Positions 48,901-62,677 of a DNA stretch of 64,000 bases are shown here, piece by piece. A program made the translations under genes and the position numbers. The DNA is from Psettodes erumei. Taxonomy: Eukaryota; Chordata; Actinopteri; Pleuronectiformes; Psettodidae. The number at the start of each line of letters is the position of its first letter. Positions within the stretch are counted from its first letter, which is position 1. The stretch covers positions 186,001 to 250,000 of the forward strand of contig JAFBJZ010000438.1 of assembly GCA_016785225.1 (NCBI GenBank), written 5' to 3'. The notes under the pieces are model-generated. The model saw only the letters and a list, made by a program, of their open reading frames with translations. It was not told the origin of the DNA and made no database searches.

Positions 48901-51900
48901 CTTTTCTGCTTTGACAGGCTGACATTACTTTTTAAAAAAACTTTTTTATCTTGTTCATTCTAAAACATGAAAGAAAAACTCACTTTTGTGCTGAAGAGAG
49001 AAAGAAAGAGAAATAATTCCATAATTCCCATGCTCATTGAAAAGCTCTGCCTTATATTTAGTATTTGGAAAGTGTCTTTATTTGAAGCTTCTTATTCTAT
49101 TATTATGTATATATGTTGTTTTTCATCCTGTTCAGAAAGTGACAAAATTCAGAATGCTGAGAAATCAGAGGAGTTGAGTCGTTAGGAATCAATGTTGAAG
49201 CTGGCAACTGATTTAGTCATGACCGTTTCTCTTCCCTTCCTTAACTTACCGAGCTGAGCTATTCATTCGTCACACCTTGCAACTCAATCACTGCATTTCT
49301 AACCTAGCTCAAAAACAGACATGGGGAAATGGCAAAGCTTTACGAACCAGATGTGTGTGATGCAGTTTGTTTGACTAATGCAGCTTTTCAAAAATAATTC
49401 CTGCTTTTCTGAACCACCTTGATGAAATATCTCTTTGGCCTTTGTCGACTGCCACGAGAACCAGAACCAGTACTGGAGACTGTGAATAGACCCACACGAG
49501 CTAGGTTCTTGTTAAGTATCAGCACAGATCTAAACTTGTTTGTCTCCGGTGGTTAGTTTCTTCTCTGCGTGCCGACACCAACGTCGCTGTTGTTTGCTCC
49601 AGCTGAGCAAAGTTAGAACCAGGCTAGACCTCCCTCAGGGCTCTGCCACCATCCCATGTAAACAAGTTGCTGCAGTGTACATTAGAAGACACTTTGATGT
49701 CACAAGCTGACTTAGTTTCTCTCCTCTTACTCTTGAATATTTCATTGACTTTGGCTGATTCAGAGAAGTGGAGTGAGATATTTACTGGGACAAGGCCTAC
49801 AACCACTGTTTTCAGTAACTCAAAGGGGTAAGTTTATCCTTGTTTGTGGTGTGCACAAACATGGCAGCAACACATGCTGTATGAACATCCTGCACAATTC
49901 AAATACCCCGTGATTCTGGATGCACTGTATGTACTGGGCAGTTGTGCTATTTTAAATGTATGTAGCTCCCTCTTGTGGCTAATCATATTAAATACAGGAC
50001 CAACTCATGAACCACGCAATCCCTTAAAGGAGATGAGAGGTCTGTCCTCTCAGAGGACACTCAGGGAAAAAAAAATATTCTGCATAATAGTGTGATTCCT
50101 CTGTGTCTGAAAAAGAAATGTATGTTTTTAGCACACCATTAACGTAACACCTCTCTGATAAAGTTAACGAAAATTGACTCTTTAACAAAAATGTTTTGCA
50201 GAATTATTTTTTAAATTGCATTGGATTACTGTCAAGGCACAAGATGAGTAATTTTAGAATCACTATTGTAGGTTAATTTTACTTAGGCTAAAATAATTTG
50301 TCTCCTTGCATAAAGTATGTTCCCCAGTGCACAGGCCTATTTCATGGTGGATATTTTAACTTGTCCCAGCCAGGAAGAGTAGATTTGTAACTAATGACAG
50401 TAATGGTGGTTCTGTTCTTTTGGGGGTCACAGTGAGGCGTATCAGTGAGCCACTTTCGACCAATGTCCTGGACTCAAACACACACCTAAATGGAATACAG
50501 CCATTAATAATCTAACCTGTGCTCTTCCTGCTAGGGTGAGTCAAAATGTGTAAAATGTCTATTGTATTGTATTCAAGTTTCAAGGTTTCAAGTTTCAAGT
50601 CTTTTAGATTATCACTGATAATAATAATAAAAATAAAAGAATTCTTTTCACTGTACTTATCTCCCATGTCTTATAAAGGTGTTTTAAAAAATCCAAGCCT
50701 AGCTCCTTTTCAGTTCTCCTTCCCATCTTTCCTGGACCTCATGACATTTTCATTTGAGGTTAGGGAAAATTGGTAAGGAAAGGAGATATTTCAATTTCAA
50801 GATTTTTCAACCACAGCCCCTTGTCTCAAGCAGCATCTGTTCATATGTCCCCAAATTCCTCCCATTAATATGTAAATGTATATGACAATGGGCATAAATC
50901 TAATCAGATCATAAACTCCAGACTGATTAAGGACACTGTGGTGAAAGTTTTGATAAATTATTGCACTTGAGTACCAGCCCTGTCTCCTAGAAATTATTTA
51001 TATACAACCAACAACAGCAAATATGATTCCTAATAACATAATGAGGAAATGTTTTTTGTTTACATCTTTGGCAGTTTGCAAAAATGTTGTATCATTAAAA
51101 TGTTCACTGCTAGTATAGGTGCCCCACCAAAATATGCATTTAACCAAAACCACAATCTTTCCCTACCCTTGACTGAAGTACTTCTGCTGCCCAAACCTAA
51201 CCACAGACAAGAGTCTGGATGTGATCCTTGGTCTCTGGAGTCAGAGTTCTGCGATTTTTGTGCCCGCCATCCACCACAACTATCTCCTGGAGAATTCATG
51301 TACATAGCGCTTCATCCATTCAGAAAAGAAAAAGTTGCATCCGAATATAAGCCAGCCAGCAATTACAGTGCATTTGCTGCCACAAGGTAATTGGTTAAAC
51401 AATTTTATAATATATAAATGTAATCTGTGGAAGACAGGGTGGGGAGCACTGGTGTTCACAAGAATGTGTTTACACAAAGACAAAAACACAGACACTGCAA
51501 TTACAAGGTTACTTTACATTACGTATTCTACCTACCAAAGTGGAGGAAGACAAAATGTAGAGAGCAGTGACTCATACTCTTCACTTTACTCACACAACAT
51601 CCTTCTACTGCATAGACAGACACACATATACATGCTGCTTCTTGTGCTAAGAACACCAAGAACACAATTGTTTTACTTTTCCACTAAAGTTCACCTAAAC
51701 TTGTACCCTTTGACTAAATCTGAACATTGCAGACCCAGAACATCTAGAAATCCTTGGCAAAGTGCCTCTGTCTCATGTAATGCTTGATAAAAGGTTAAAT
51801 AAAACTGCTCTTATTACCACCACCCCCCACCACCCCCACCACCCCACCCCCCGGGCAATGTGGCGGGATCTAATATTTGCCAGTCGTTAATTTTGTTGTC

Positions 51901-52000
51901 CCCGCTTAAGCAAACAAATACCTTTATGAAATTGTATTTAGAAATTTGTTATTTGCACAAGACATTTGTGTTTTGTTCTTCAGCGGCCGTCGCGCTCCCA
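45917..52000. other. gene-free stretch, few recognisable features
   Basis: No gene seen. Minor features are a G run at about 48287-48297, a short tandem of TTTCAAG-like units near 50570-50600, and a C-rich (CCACC)n-like run at about 51815-51853. Open frames up to 150 codons lack splice context and family resemblance. Confidence 0.5.
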
Positions 52001-55000
52001 GACATTACGAAAGTATCCGTATCTTCCCTTATAATGTAGACTCAGGGGGACATATTTGGAGTAAATCTTAGAGCTGTATAGTACAATAGAGCATGTGTGG
52101 ATTAGACCCAGTTAATAATGTGAGCACAAAGGCACTCTGTTCTTTTAAGTCTTTATGGGATTTCATAGTGTGTGTGCGTGTGTGTGTTTGTGCGTGTGGA
52201 TGTGAGTATATGTGTGTGTCACACATGAGAGGCCGCTTCCTGTCGATACTACTCCACACATCCCCGGTTCCTTTTCCATTGTAATTCCTTTAATTAAAGT
52301 GATTTTATTCACAGGCACACAGCTGGCACCGGCTACTTTCCATTAGCCATCTGAGTGGACGCCTCGTTCAGTGGGAGGACCCGCACTGGGGATGCTTCCT
52401 ATGGTGTGCACAATACTATTTTCATCTCCCAGCTGAATTTGTTGTGTGTTTTGAATTTATTAATCATTGATTTTAATGTGCTGCCTCTTGACAGTGGCAG
52501 CTACCCTCGCATTAATTAATTCCTGCTTCCCAGCCTTACAAAATGCCATTTAAAAAACAATGAGAGGTCGGCTGGTGTTTCCTCTGACCTATAAATGGAA
52601 GGCGTCAAAAAGCAAAATGTCAAAATTTGCTTTTATTTGTTCTTCCCTCAGAAGATTTTATTGCCTTTTTTCATTTGATGGCGCAAGATAGAAATGGGGT
52701 TATTTTAGGTATATTGAAATTATGTGTAAATACAGTTGTGTCACCTTTAATATTCTGCTCATCTATTTGAGGGGTTGTGAAATGCAATAATGTCTCTTTT
52801 GTTGGGCATGTTTCCCTCAGTGCACCTGCTTTGCATACAGCATCTGCCAGGAGCACTCTCAAAGGAACTGCGGGTCTTAAGTTGAGGATAAAGGTGCATT
52901 GCCATCAACAATAGGTAGTCTGTGTTTATCCTTTGAGGTTTTAAACAACTACGTGTACAAAGATTTGCCTTCTGCGAATTGGTGGAAATAGAAAACGGAA
53001 GATTAGATCTTAAATTAAGCATATGGTGCTGGAATTTGAATGGAGTTGGGATTTGAATGTATTTATGGAAGTATATTCTTTTTTTATTTATTGAGCAGAC
53101 CTGAATTGTTCATCCATTTAAATGAGTGACTGTTCTCTGTGTTTGAAGAGATAAAAGCTCACTCTCATAATCCTTATTGACACTCTCGGATGCATAAGAC
53201 AGCTATTGCTCAGTCCTTGCGGTGCCCGACCCAAGGAAAGGGCCTCATCCCTATTCACACTGGGTTGTTTAAAGCTAAAGATTTCCTGACAGATTGCTCT
53301 CCACAGATTGATTAGCACATGTGGAAAGAGGAAAAAAAAAACTTCCCAAACTAGGTTTGTGTACGTTTGGCATGTCTGTGGGTGCACGGTAGAAGGCTGC
53401 CGCTTGGGCGCGCAACCCTGGAGTGACGGGGGAGTCGTGGAATGCTTATCGCATGCTTCAAAAAGCATTCCTGCTATAATTAAAAAGCGCAAACAACCAC
53501 AGTTGTAACCTGATGGCATTTAGTGGGAGCCCCGTGTGAAGCTTTGGCACAAAACCACATGTACAGTGCTGACAGCTGCAAAAGATAATACACTCACTCC
53601 TCGCGGCTCACCTCTATCATACTTGAAACGGCTTTTATGTAGGACGGGGTAAATAAACACTATATGCATATACGCACACTTAAAAAAGAGTGCTTATGCT
53701 TCACAAACCTACAGCACAGTGTGGCTGATCTGTTTGGATTGCAACACAAAGGACAGCCAGATTTGTGAGGTCATGAAGCATTTTTTAAGAGCAGCTGTAA
53801 AATAATCATCCATAATGGTTTGATAAAGAATATGTGACTTCATTCAGGATCATTCGCTCATCCACACTGTATCCTGCGCTCTGCCCCCTGTGAGCTGCCG
53901 TTCTTTGGTATACGGATACAAGGCCTCTGGCTCAGCCTCGCTACAAAGTAAAAATAATCATTCTCATGCAAATGCTCTGTTTGACACGTTCAATTAGACC
54001 CTTGTGAAGAAAACGATCTGCGCTTTGAAGAGAGGCAGTTCCCACTGTTGGAGCACCTATGAAGCCCTAAAGCTGCTTGCCACCCCCAACATCCCCCCAA
54101 CCCTCTCTGGCTGTCCTCCCCATCCCAGCCTCCCCTTCCTGTGCCTGGCCTCTAAAGGGAGGGAGAGAGAGAGAGAGATCCATCGATCAGTGGTGATCAT
54201 TGAGCACCCGCCCCGCCTCCTGCCTCCTGCCTCCTGCCTCGCATTGTTTTTATCTCATCTCACAACCCTGTTGCCATGGTACTGAAGATGGCACTTCAAC
54301 CCTTGTGCTTAATGATCTCTTGGATGATAGCCTACTTGTCAGGCATTCATGCCCCATTCAGTTAAAATGCAAGACAGAGAGGAATGAGCCGCTGCCTCTG
54401 AGAGTGGACGGGAGGGGTGGTTATTTGGACATTTTATTTTAAGCTTAACTGGTATAGTGAACACAGTTTTATGGGTTATTTACCGAATGAGCTGAAACAG
54501 CTGTTTTGTTCCCTTGTCCTCGTTGGCTGAGTCGTGTTCTCAGAGATGGACATTCAGAATGACGGAGAAGCCAATTTGCATTCATTTAGTGTCTCCTTTT
54601 GTTTTGCAGCATTACTTTAAAAGCCATCCCTCTTTTCTGGCAGTTCAGTGCTGGTTGAGGGATTACCGCTCATATAAATAGCTGCCATTGATTTGACTAA
54701 GAGAATACTTTGTGTCATTATGAAGGCAGAAAATCCTAATTTGGAAATTGGAACACACAAAAAAAGAGCAGAGCGTTCAATTCATATCCATAATCCGCCA
54801 CATTGCATGAAATCAAGGGTGTCGCATTACAATGCTTGATTTTAGTCATCACTGTGATGGAGACAAAGGTAGTGCCTGAAGCCATCATGGTGGTGCCACT
54901 GTGTCATTTTATGATGTTTTATCTGGCAGCGTCTCCATGTTCTGCTGTGTGGAACGCCCGTGCACAGGCGTACGCAGGGGTGGTGATCCTGAAAGGCTGG

Positions 55001-55849
55001 GGTTAAAGACACAAGCAATCTTTATAAATCTCTGATATTTAAATATGGATTCAGGCATCTCGCTCAGTTGGAGACATTAGAGACTGCTTATTGATTGGGT
55101 TTCCTGGAAAAGAAGAGATATGCAGGGTTGCCATTGCTGGAGAAGGAGCTGTTCGATCACATCTGACCTATTACTCACGTGTGGCAGGCTGAAGTACTTG
55201 TTTTTGCCTTGGCGTGATTCCCCTCTCCTCTATGTTTTTTTTTTTAGATTCACACTCATCTGCATACTGAAATGATCACTTTTATTTGTTTCTTGATTAT
55301 TAAAACACTCTATACAACTGAAGAATTAGTTGAGGAGAGGGTTTCAGTTGAAAACCTTTCCTGAATCCTCAGCCAAGGGTTAAAACATGTTGTTCCACTT
55401 GAATGAAAGGGCCTGATAACTTCAAGATGTAGGTTTGGTGTGTCGTCACTGTGAGAGCAGGAAAGTGTTAAGTGAAATGTATTAGCTCGTGTTTTGTCTC
55501 CTGAACACAGACAGGCAGCAAAGTAAAGCGACTTAATTCTCTTCTTGGTAGCAGAGAAGAAGAGCACAATGAAAATCCTACTTGTCTTTTTATCTTTTAT
55601 CTCCTTTTGTGCCAAAGAGCTTTAAAGAATCAGTGTCTTTTTATCTCCCCCACTCCTCCTAATGCAATAGGGCGAAGGCTTCCTGTGTGTGCCAAAGTAA
55701 GGTATTGAAAGGTCCAATTGAATTAAAGTAAAAGATCTGGGAAGAAATGGGTAGTACTCTCACTTTTTCCCCTCTCACTTTTGACAGCGGGAATTGCTGT
55801 AAATTGACACTGATGTGGTCCGTCTCGCCTCAGCCATCCTCCCTTAAAG

Positions 55850-55910
55850 CCCCCCCCCCCCCCCCCCCCACCCACCCACACACACATACACACGCACACA
55901 CACACTCTCA
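55850..55910. repeat. poly(C) and CA-rich simple repeat
   Basis: A run of about 20 C followed by CCCA units and an imperfect CA array. Confidence 0.9.
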
Positions 55911-56619
55911 AAGCAGACTGATAACGTGCATATTAACGGCATCTGTATCCATTGTCTAGCAGATAGCATTTCCCATCATCAGAGTGTCTGGCTTTATTTC
56001 CTCCCCTCCTGATGCCTGATGGGTCTATGACTTCGCCCCTCCAAATTAGCTGACCTTGGCTTGCTGTCCATACACGCATGTGCATGCACACACAACACAC
56101 ACACTGCACTGAACAAAAGATATAACAGCTGTGCAATCTAGCTGCCTTATTGTACTGTGTGACAAAAAAACAAGAAATTGATTGTTCACTGAATCTAAAA
56201 ACTGTTGTGATAGGTGCTTAAAATGGCTCAGTCAATATTTTTATATTAACAATTGTTCAAATGACTATCATAAAGGGAGTCAGGTGTAGAGAGTTTGAGC
56301 CCATTGCTGCAGTTCGCCTCAACTTTGCGGAGCGTTTTAGTGTATTTCAGCATTCATTTGTTTGGTTTTACAGCCTGCAGCTTTACTGTTTTGGTCCACA
56401 CTTACAACTGAAGTGGTTTTGAGTGGTACTCAAAAGATTCCAATAAATTCATTATACATTACCTGCCAAGCACCAGATAGATAAGGTTAGCGACTAACAA
56501 CTTAGTGAACATAATGTAACATTTAGGAGCTAAAGAACCAGATATTTTTCTCAAATTTGGGGAGCCCAAAACAGAGCTAAAAGTGGGCAGAAACTCAGAT
56601 GTGTAATATGCAACTGCTT

Positions 56620-56760
56620 GCTAATCCAGTCCAATCCAATTTAATTCCTGAGGTACCAATTCACAGTTTGCAGTTTTACATTTTCTCAAGACACTTTACA
56701 GAGTAAGGTGAAGACCCTTACAATATTATAGATAGAAGCCCATCTGTCCCTATGGGAATG
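56620..56760 (+). repeat. dispersed teleost repeat fragment
   Basis: AAGACACTTTACAGAGTAAG and CCCTTACAATATTATAGATA resemble a widespread fish repeat that begins with AATCCAATTTAATT-like sequence. The class is uncertain. Confidence 0.5.
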
Positions 56761-57900
56761 GCCTTCATGCATTTTATTGTGTGTTAATTAAGTCTGACCA
56801 AGTCTAAAAGCAAAAGCCTTAATACATCTGTTCTGAAGGGCAACACATGGGGTCTCTCCTCAAAGTGATTCATAATGTTAAACTGAGATGTACTGTATAC
56901 ATAAAAAGTCGAGTGGTGTAAGAGAGAGAAGTTCATAACCTGCTGACTTTCTCAGATCCACACACCTGGCCAACTGCTATGCCATGTGGGCACAGACATG
57001 CAAGTTCCATAATGATCAGCTCCTCTGATTCTTCTCTTGGAAAGAAGTGCAGGTAGGCAGACATCATTAGAGAATCCCAAAAGCACTTTGTTTGGAAAAT
57101 ACTGGAACACAAAGGCTCTCTACACATGATCAGTAGTATGAGTGGTGTTAACATGAGCATGGATGGACAAAGCAAATGTAGTGCGCCCATAAAGGTTGTC
57201 ATCCAGAAAATAATGCGTCACACCAATGCAAAAGGAGTCTGCCACTGATTATTTGTAGAGAGCCTAATTCTGCAAGTTTTAAATTTCTAAAGTTGTGTTA
57301 CATTGGAATACCATTCATTATAAACCAGCAGTTTCACTTACTTGACACGCTGACCTGTATCAAACTGTAGCTGTATTGCTATTGGTTATTAAAGTCTAAG
57401 AGACTGTGATTATAACTCATCTTCCTTTTTAGATTTTTACATCTCTCTGTCTCAACGTTTCTCTCCTCCTCTCTCTCATTTGGTCACTCTCTCATCTCCC
57501 TCCTCCTCTCTTGTCTGACTCTCTCGTCTCATGATATGCCACAGAGAGACACAATTATCCACTTCATTTGAGTCGTGGTGCTAATGGTTGAGACTGGCCT
57601 CTTTGGGAGCTGGGGGTGGGTGGGTGAAGGTTGATAGGTAGCAGTAATTGTAAATGGTGTAATGACTGTGGAATGGCCACAGTGTAGAGTCAGCCATTAC
57701 AGGTGACCCACTCCTCCCCCTGACAACAAGGGTTCAGCAGAGACAGAGGAAATATTAGCCTCACAGACCATCACTCCCCTCAGTCCCCTTCTTCCTCATT
57801 CAAGCGAGTGCCCCGCCTCACTCCATGTTTCACTTCTCACCTCATCTGACATTTGTTGTTTTTGTCCTAACTTTTGTCTTTTTTTTCCTGACAGATCAAA

Positions 57901-59690
57901 TTAAGCCTGTAGCTCTGGACCGGGTTTAGTATTTGTGCAAAAATGTCGCATTAAGCTACATAGCACACACTGCTCATGATCTTTATCACCTCATTATGTT
58001 TTAAATCTATTTAACTTTGTAAACGGTACAAATGACTTTATTAACAAATTTGACTCGTCCATCTGTGCATCAATGCTGACAGCACTGATTGAGAGAACCA
58101 GCATACCTATGCTTGGTATAAGGGGGCTTGTGACTGTGCTTACATTGACTTTGTGATACATTATGTTCTTTCAGTCATTGGAATGAAAAGCCCCCCAAAA
58201 CAGCAACAAAAAGGTTTGCAGTGCAGATGACTTATGCTAGGTGTTACTGAAAAGACTACGGAGCTTTTGTTGAACTTAATGAAGTTGTGGTCACTGTCAC
58301 ATGCATGAGAAAACACCAATAAACTGCGTAAGTCTCTGTGGCTGCCGTGACCTAAAGTTACAATTTGAGGAGATATGCATGCAGTAGATAAACTGGGGGC
58401 CCAATCATGGAATAATGGAAAAATAGCTCCAAAGCTCTACTGTTGGTCGGAAGCTACACAGGAAACCTTTAAATCCTGAACGTTTTTTTGTGTTCTGTTA
58501 TGCAAGTTGATAAGTTGTACTGAGTGCCACTTTAGAAACAAGAGCACCACCTGAAGGGTCCTTACCTCTCAGTCCGATTTATCTACTTGAGGTGTATGAC
58601 TCATGGCCATCACTTATGAAAACAGTTGTAGCCGAACAGGCTGAAATATTATTTTTCAGACCAATTATTCTTCCAAATGTTACTGTATACATTTCAGACA
58701 GGACCAAATGAGTGTTCTCTAGTTCTGATGTCTTTGTGTATTGTGAATGTGGTGTGCAAATACTCCAGCAGCCTCTTAAAGAATACTACCAGGATGCTCA
58801 CTATAAAACTGAGAAACAACGCTAGTAAAAGCTCACTGAGGGCTTCGGCCCATGAAACAAATTCCAAACCGATTATATACTGTATAAATGTCTGTCACCA
58901 CTATTGCTATAATCTGTATTTGACCTGTGATAAAACAACGCAAGAGGTGTCCAATGAGACAATGAAATCTGATCCAAAAAGTTCAGGTTGGGACACATAC
59001 CTGAGAGGTTAAAATTTTATCAGGGGCAAGAATATTAACATTTGGCACAGCTGCCTCCACATTAGTCTTCAGTATTCCACTACCACCTCCCCCCTGGCCT
59101 TTTGTCCTACAATTCCCAGTGGCCTTTGCTCTTTCAGTCTCCACTGAGGGAAGGGACTGCTGACAGACACGGATCCTTACTCAGGATGTATACTCTGTCT
59201 GAATTGCATTTTATATAGTCGGGTTGCGTTGGAACCCCCTGGCTACACACGTTTCTGATGCTGGATAGGAGCTGTCTGTATCAACTATTATATGTATAAC
59301 TTGCTGTTCTGTAATTTTCTTATGTTTTTTTGGCAGTCCTTAAACACTTAACAAAGGGAGTGTCAGCTGCCTTTGCTAAATAGTATTTAGCATAAGAAGT
59401 TTTAGAGAAGCATTTAGGAACAATGTTACTTCTAAGCTAAAGGGTCTTAACTTATAAGAATTTAGTTATTATTCTGAATCAAAATCTGTCTTTCAAACCA
59501 CACACTGAAAATCTGGTAGCTAAATTGAAAGTAAAATCATTTTTTTCTTCAGTAACAAATCCTGCTGCCAATGGACAAGCTAATATCAGATATCTGCAAC
59601 CTTTTCACCCCTGCTGGATAGTGGTGATCTGCTTTTTATGATGGCAAGTCATCAGTACATTATGTTTTATTTCTGGCTGTAGATTTTGCA
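57901..59690. other. gene-free stretch
   Basis: No gene, exon or clear repeat recognised. A 111-codon open frame at 58677-59012 has no family resemblance. Confidence 0.5.
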
Positions 59691-60180
59691 CTCACCGCTG
59701 TGTTCTGTATACCAATGCTAAGCTGCTATCTTAATATGTATGCACTTTCACATTGGCTAAATTTCATTTACAAATTCATTCTTGGGCTGCTCCCTTCATA
59801 CCTGTGTATGTACATGAGAAAACTCCACAGATGCAAGTCCCAGGAGAAAGATCTGAACTGGGCAAAAAATCTTTTAAATACGCAGCCCCAATGACCTGGA
59901 ATAATTTGCAGAAGGATTTGAAACTGTTGCAACTAATCACGACTGGGGAATTCAAGTCAATCCTGAAGTGCAAGGAGCAGAGCTCCCCTAGTCAGTGTCA
60001 CTGCTCCAGTTAACTTATCTATCCTGTGGTGTTTGTGTTTTCATTGTTTTTAATGTCTGTTGTGTTTTATTTATATGAAACTTTGAACTGTTGTATGCTG
60101 TTTTCTTGGCCAGGTCTCTCTTGTAAAAGAGATTTTTAAACTCAATGAGACCTTTTTTCCCGGGTAAAATAAATGATACT
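59690..60180 (+). mobile_element. 3' end of a non-LTR retrotransposon (LINE)
   Basis: Broken frames encode the C-terminal tail typical of fish LINE reverse transcriptases: LGLLPSYL, then LGKKSFKYAAPMTWNNLQ and GEFKSILK. This is followed by the hallmark tail TTCTTGGCCAGGTCTCTCTT, a copy of AAAGAGATTTTTAAACTCAATGAG-type sequence and GGTAAAATAAATG. The 5' part is missing (5' truncation) and the frame is shifted at least once, so it is inactive. Confidence 0.8.
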
Positions 60181-60899
60181 ACAAAGCTGATAGTTTGGCT
60201 GCCTTATCTATTTCAGTGAAAAGAAAATAATACATAATATGAAATTATATTACAATAATAATTCACTATCATACTAATTGCATCCATCTATCTCCAGAGT
60301 TCCAGTAGTTTTAAGTTTTGTAGATCTGGTCAAAAGAGGTTCCATGGCTGAATTATCAGAGGCATCGGCTCCTCAAAACCCCAGACCCAACACATGTTGT
60401 ATGGTTACTCATTGATTTTCTAAATTTTGGAATATTGACTTACACACCTAGAAGTCTTATGGAATGGTTAGATCAGAACTAGCTTTACTGCCCAACTATG
60501 TTTTCACATGCAACAACAGACTACCCATTTCAAATAACTCTCTGGTTACAAATGCACAATAACAGCATTCAGGAAGCTATATGTGGACATACAACAAATA
60601 AACAAACACATGACTATTATGTACACACAAGTACAACTTACAAAGCGCATCAACAATGGATGACAACATTCAATATCCATATATTGTACAAGTTAAACAG
60701 TTTTTCAGAAAGTTGTAAACCAGGGTACAAATGGTCCATAGTGTGGAACAGTACTGAAATAAATATTAAAAGTGCAATGTAATATGTTCCTATACGTAGA
60801 GTAGGTGGTTATGTACCAACTCTTTCACTTTATATTGTCAATTTGTTTGCACTTTACATTTGTTATGTCTGTTTTAACATTGTTATTATTGTTAGTCTA
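60181..60899. other. sequence between two LINE tails
   Basis: AT-rich, no gene recognised. It may include further degenerate body of the second LINE copy whose tail follows, but I cannot identify protein motifs. Confidence 0.35.
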
Positions 60900-61000
60900 T
60901 CTTGTTTTATGACATGTGCTGCTGCCTTTCTTGGCCAGGTCACCCTTGTGAAAGAGGTGTTGATCTCAATGGGTCTTTTACCTGGTTAAATAAAATAAAC
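60900..61000 (+). mobile_element. second LINE 3' tail of the same type
   Basis: CTTTCTTGGCCAGGTCACCC, TTGTGAAAGAGGTGTTGATC and CTGGTTAAATAAAATAAAC repeat the tail structure of the element 750 bp to the left, with divergence. Confidence 0.7.
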
Positions 61001-61029
61001 ATGTATGAGCATGTATACACAGCTATGTA

Positions 61030-62500
61030 CAGTATATACAGTACATACAGCCAACCAGGTTGAAGTTCCAGGGCTGGCACAAGAGGTACTCTGCTGGGGC
61101 TTTTTGGAAAACTAGTTGACCTTGGGTACTCTCTTCAGGTTCAGGGAGATTTTGGATCTGAGAAACTTGAAGCCTGACTCCCACGCTGACACAGTGCTGT
61201 CAGGTGAGGTAGGGGGATAATGCTGAAGTTCACTGTCACCTCCACAGATTTGAGTGCGTTAATTTCCAAGTTGTTGTGACGACAACAGAGAGCCACTTGT
61301 TCCACCTCGACCCTGTATGCAGACTTTTACTCCTTTTTGATGTTTGCAACTTTAAAAGTTTACCAGACTTGTCTCCTGAGGTGGAGTTGTCAGTTGAGAG
61401 TGAGAAGAGCAGTGGATAAAGCATGCATCCCTGGGGGTGCCAGACTGTACTTTGTGTTTGTCAGGAAGTTGGCGATCCATTGACAGGTGACTTGCTGTCT
61501 TCTCATCTTCACCAGTTAATGTTAGCTAGGCAGAAAAAAAATGTATTCATTGTACAGCTCAAAGGCAACTTCTAAGGGGGAATGATTTTTGCATGGTATT
61601 TAATGCAAGAGCTGACACTGTGTATCAATACACTTTAGATGTCAAAATGACAATTTTGCCCATTCCTTCAGTGATGACTGTGTCTTCAAGCGCTAAACAA
61701 GTATAAATGAATTTCAGCTAGATTACGCAGCACCACCAAATCTATGGCCTGTAGTTCCGGCTTTGACTTGTTGGTCCATCTCATCACGGTCTTGACCACA
61801 GGCCTTGCAGATTTAAGTTTCTTCTTGTATGTTGGGATCTAAGCCAGGTGGCGATCAGAGAGTCCAGGAGTTGCATGAGGAACAGAGCAGGTGTCCTTTA
61901 ATACAGTAAAGCAGCAGTCCAGTGGGGTGTCATTCCTGGTGGGACATTTGATATTTTGTCCCTATTTTGGCAGTTTGTGGCTGGGGGAGTCTGGATGTTT
62001 CTGATGTTTCATGCTGGTCACCAACACAGGCCTGAGATGGGAACCACAATGAAAGAGGAAAACTCCTGTGAAGAATAAAGAGCTTTGCTCTGTTACATGG
62101 TCCGCTCATTGGAGATGAAAACCAGGCAACTGTAATAAGCTGTCCAGAATGGACTCATAGAGCCAGATTTCAGTGAAGCTCAGGGCAGCTCCTATCTTGA
62201 TCAAAAACTTTGTGAAAGGAGCAGAAAAATCTTGCACACCACCGTTGACATGTACTGACTTCATGACATTTTGTTCTTCAGACCTTCTAAAATCAAATAA
62301 GTCTTGCATCATTACCTCATCCTGAGAAATTGGCTTGTAAGGGCTCTGAGTTTTGAAAAACTTGAAATTGAAACACATTAAAGCTGGGACCAGTACAGGT
62401 AGCACCCTTTGTTTCCTGTGAGGTCCAGCAGCAGTTCAGTCAGCAGTTTGCATATACACATTGTATGGAAAGCATGAGAATCAGGGTAGCAAAGGGAGCA
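61030..62500 (-). mobile_element. degenerate LINE (L2/Rex1-like) with endonuclease and reverse transcriptase remnants
   Basis: Read on the minus strand from right to left: an endonuclease-type segment with ALSFTEIWLYESILDSLL at about 62200-62110; a region at about 61950-61730 resembling the linker before the reverse transcriptase (phrases like PGLSDRHLA, then a lysine-rich YKKKLKSARPVVKTVMRWTN); and a reverse transcriptase segment with LLFSLSTDNSTSGDKS at about 61418-61360 and HSNLW near 61240. Stops and frameshifts separate the pieces. The order fits one element, inactive, on the opposite strand to the two LINE tails on its left. Clade is assigned from recalled sequence patterns. Confidence 0.65.
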
Positions 62501-62647
62501 GAGCAACTTATTTTTGTCTCCAGCTCCATAGCAGGTTAATCAGGCCATGGTAAGTCCAGCCCTGCTTGTCTTTTATTATACCACACATCCAGTACAGGGG
62601 ATGGACAAAATATAGCAGTAACAAAGCAATGTTAAACACCAGTCCAA

Positions 62648-62677
62648 CAATAATAATCTGTTTATAGATTATTATTG
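62648..62677. repeat. perfect 12-bp inverted repeat
   Basis: CAATAATAATCT at 62648-62659 and AGATTATTATTG at 62666-62677 are exact reverse complements around a 6-bp loop. Confidence 0.85.

Larger units (their letters stand above)
52001..57900. promoter_or_regulatory. complex non-coding block, candidate conserved non-coding elements
   Basis: The texture differs from the repeat-rich DNA before it: long unique stretches with homeodomain-type TAATTA and ATTAATTAAT motifs (for example about 52511-52522), few stops of repeat origin, and no exons. This is the look of vertebrate conserved non-coding elements around developmental regulators. In tetrapods the region beyond CCNE1 leads to ZNF536 and TSHZ3, both surrounded by such elements. 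No alignment was possible, so conservation is inferred. Simple repeats include (GT)n-rich DNA near 52169-52220, CCTGCCT repeats at about 54213-54240, and C20 followed by CA-rich DNA at 55850-55910. Confidence 0.35.

Noticed and set aside
51335..51787. 150-codon plus-strand open frame
   Set aside because: No recognisable domain; it lies in AT-rich intergenic DNA with no start context or poly(A) signal nearby.
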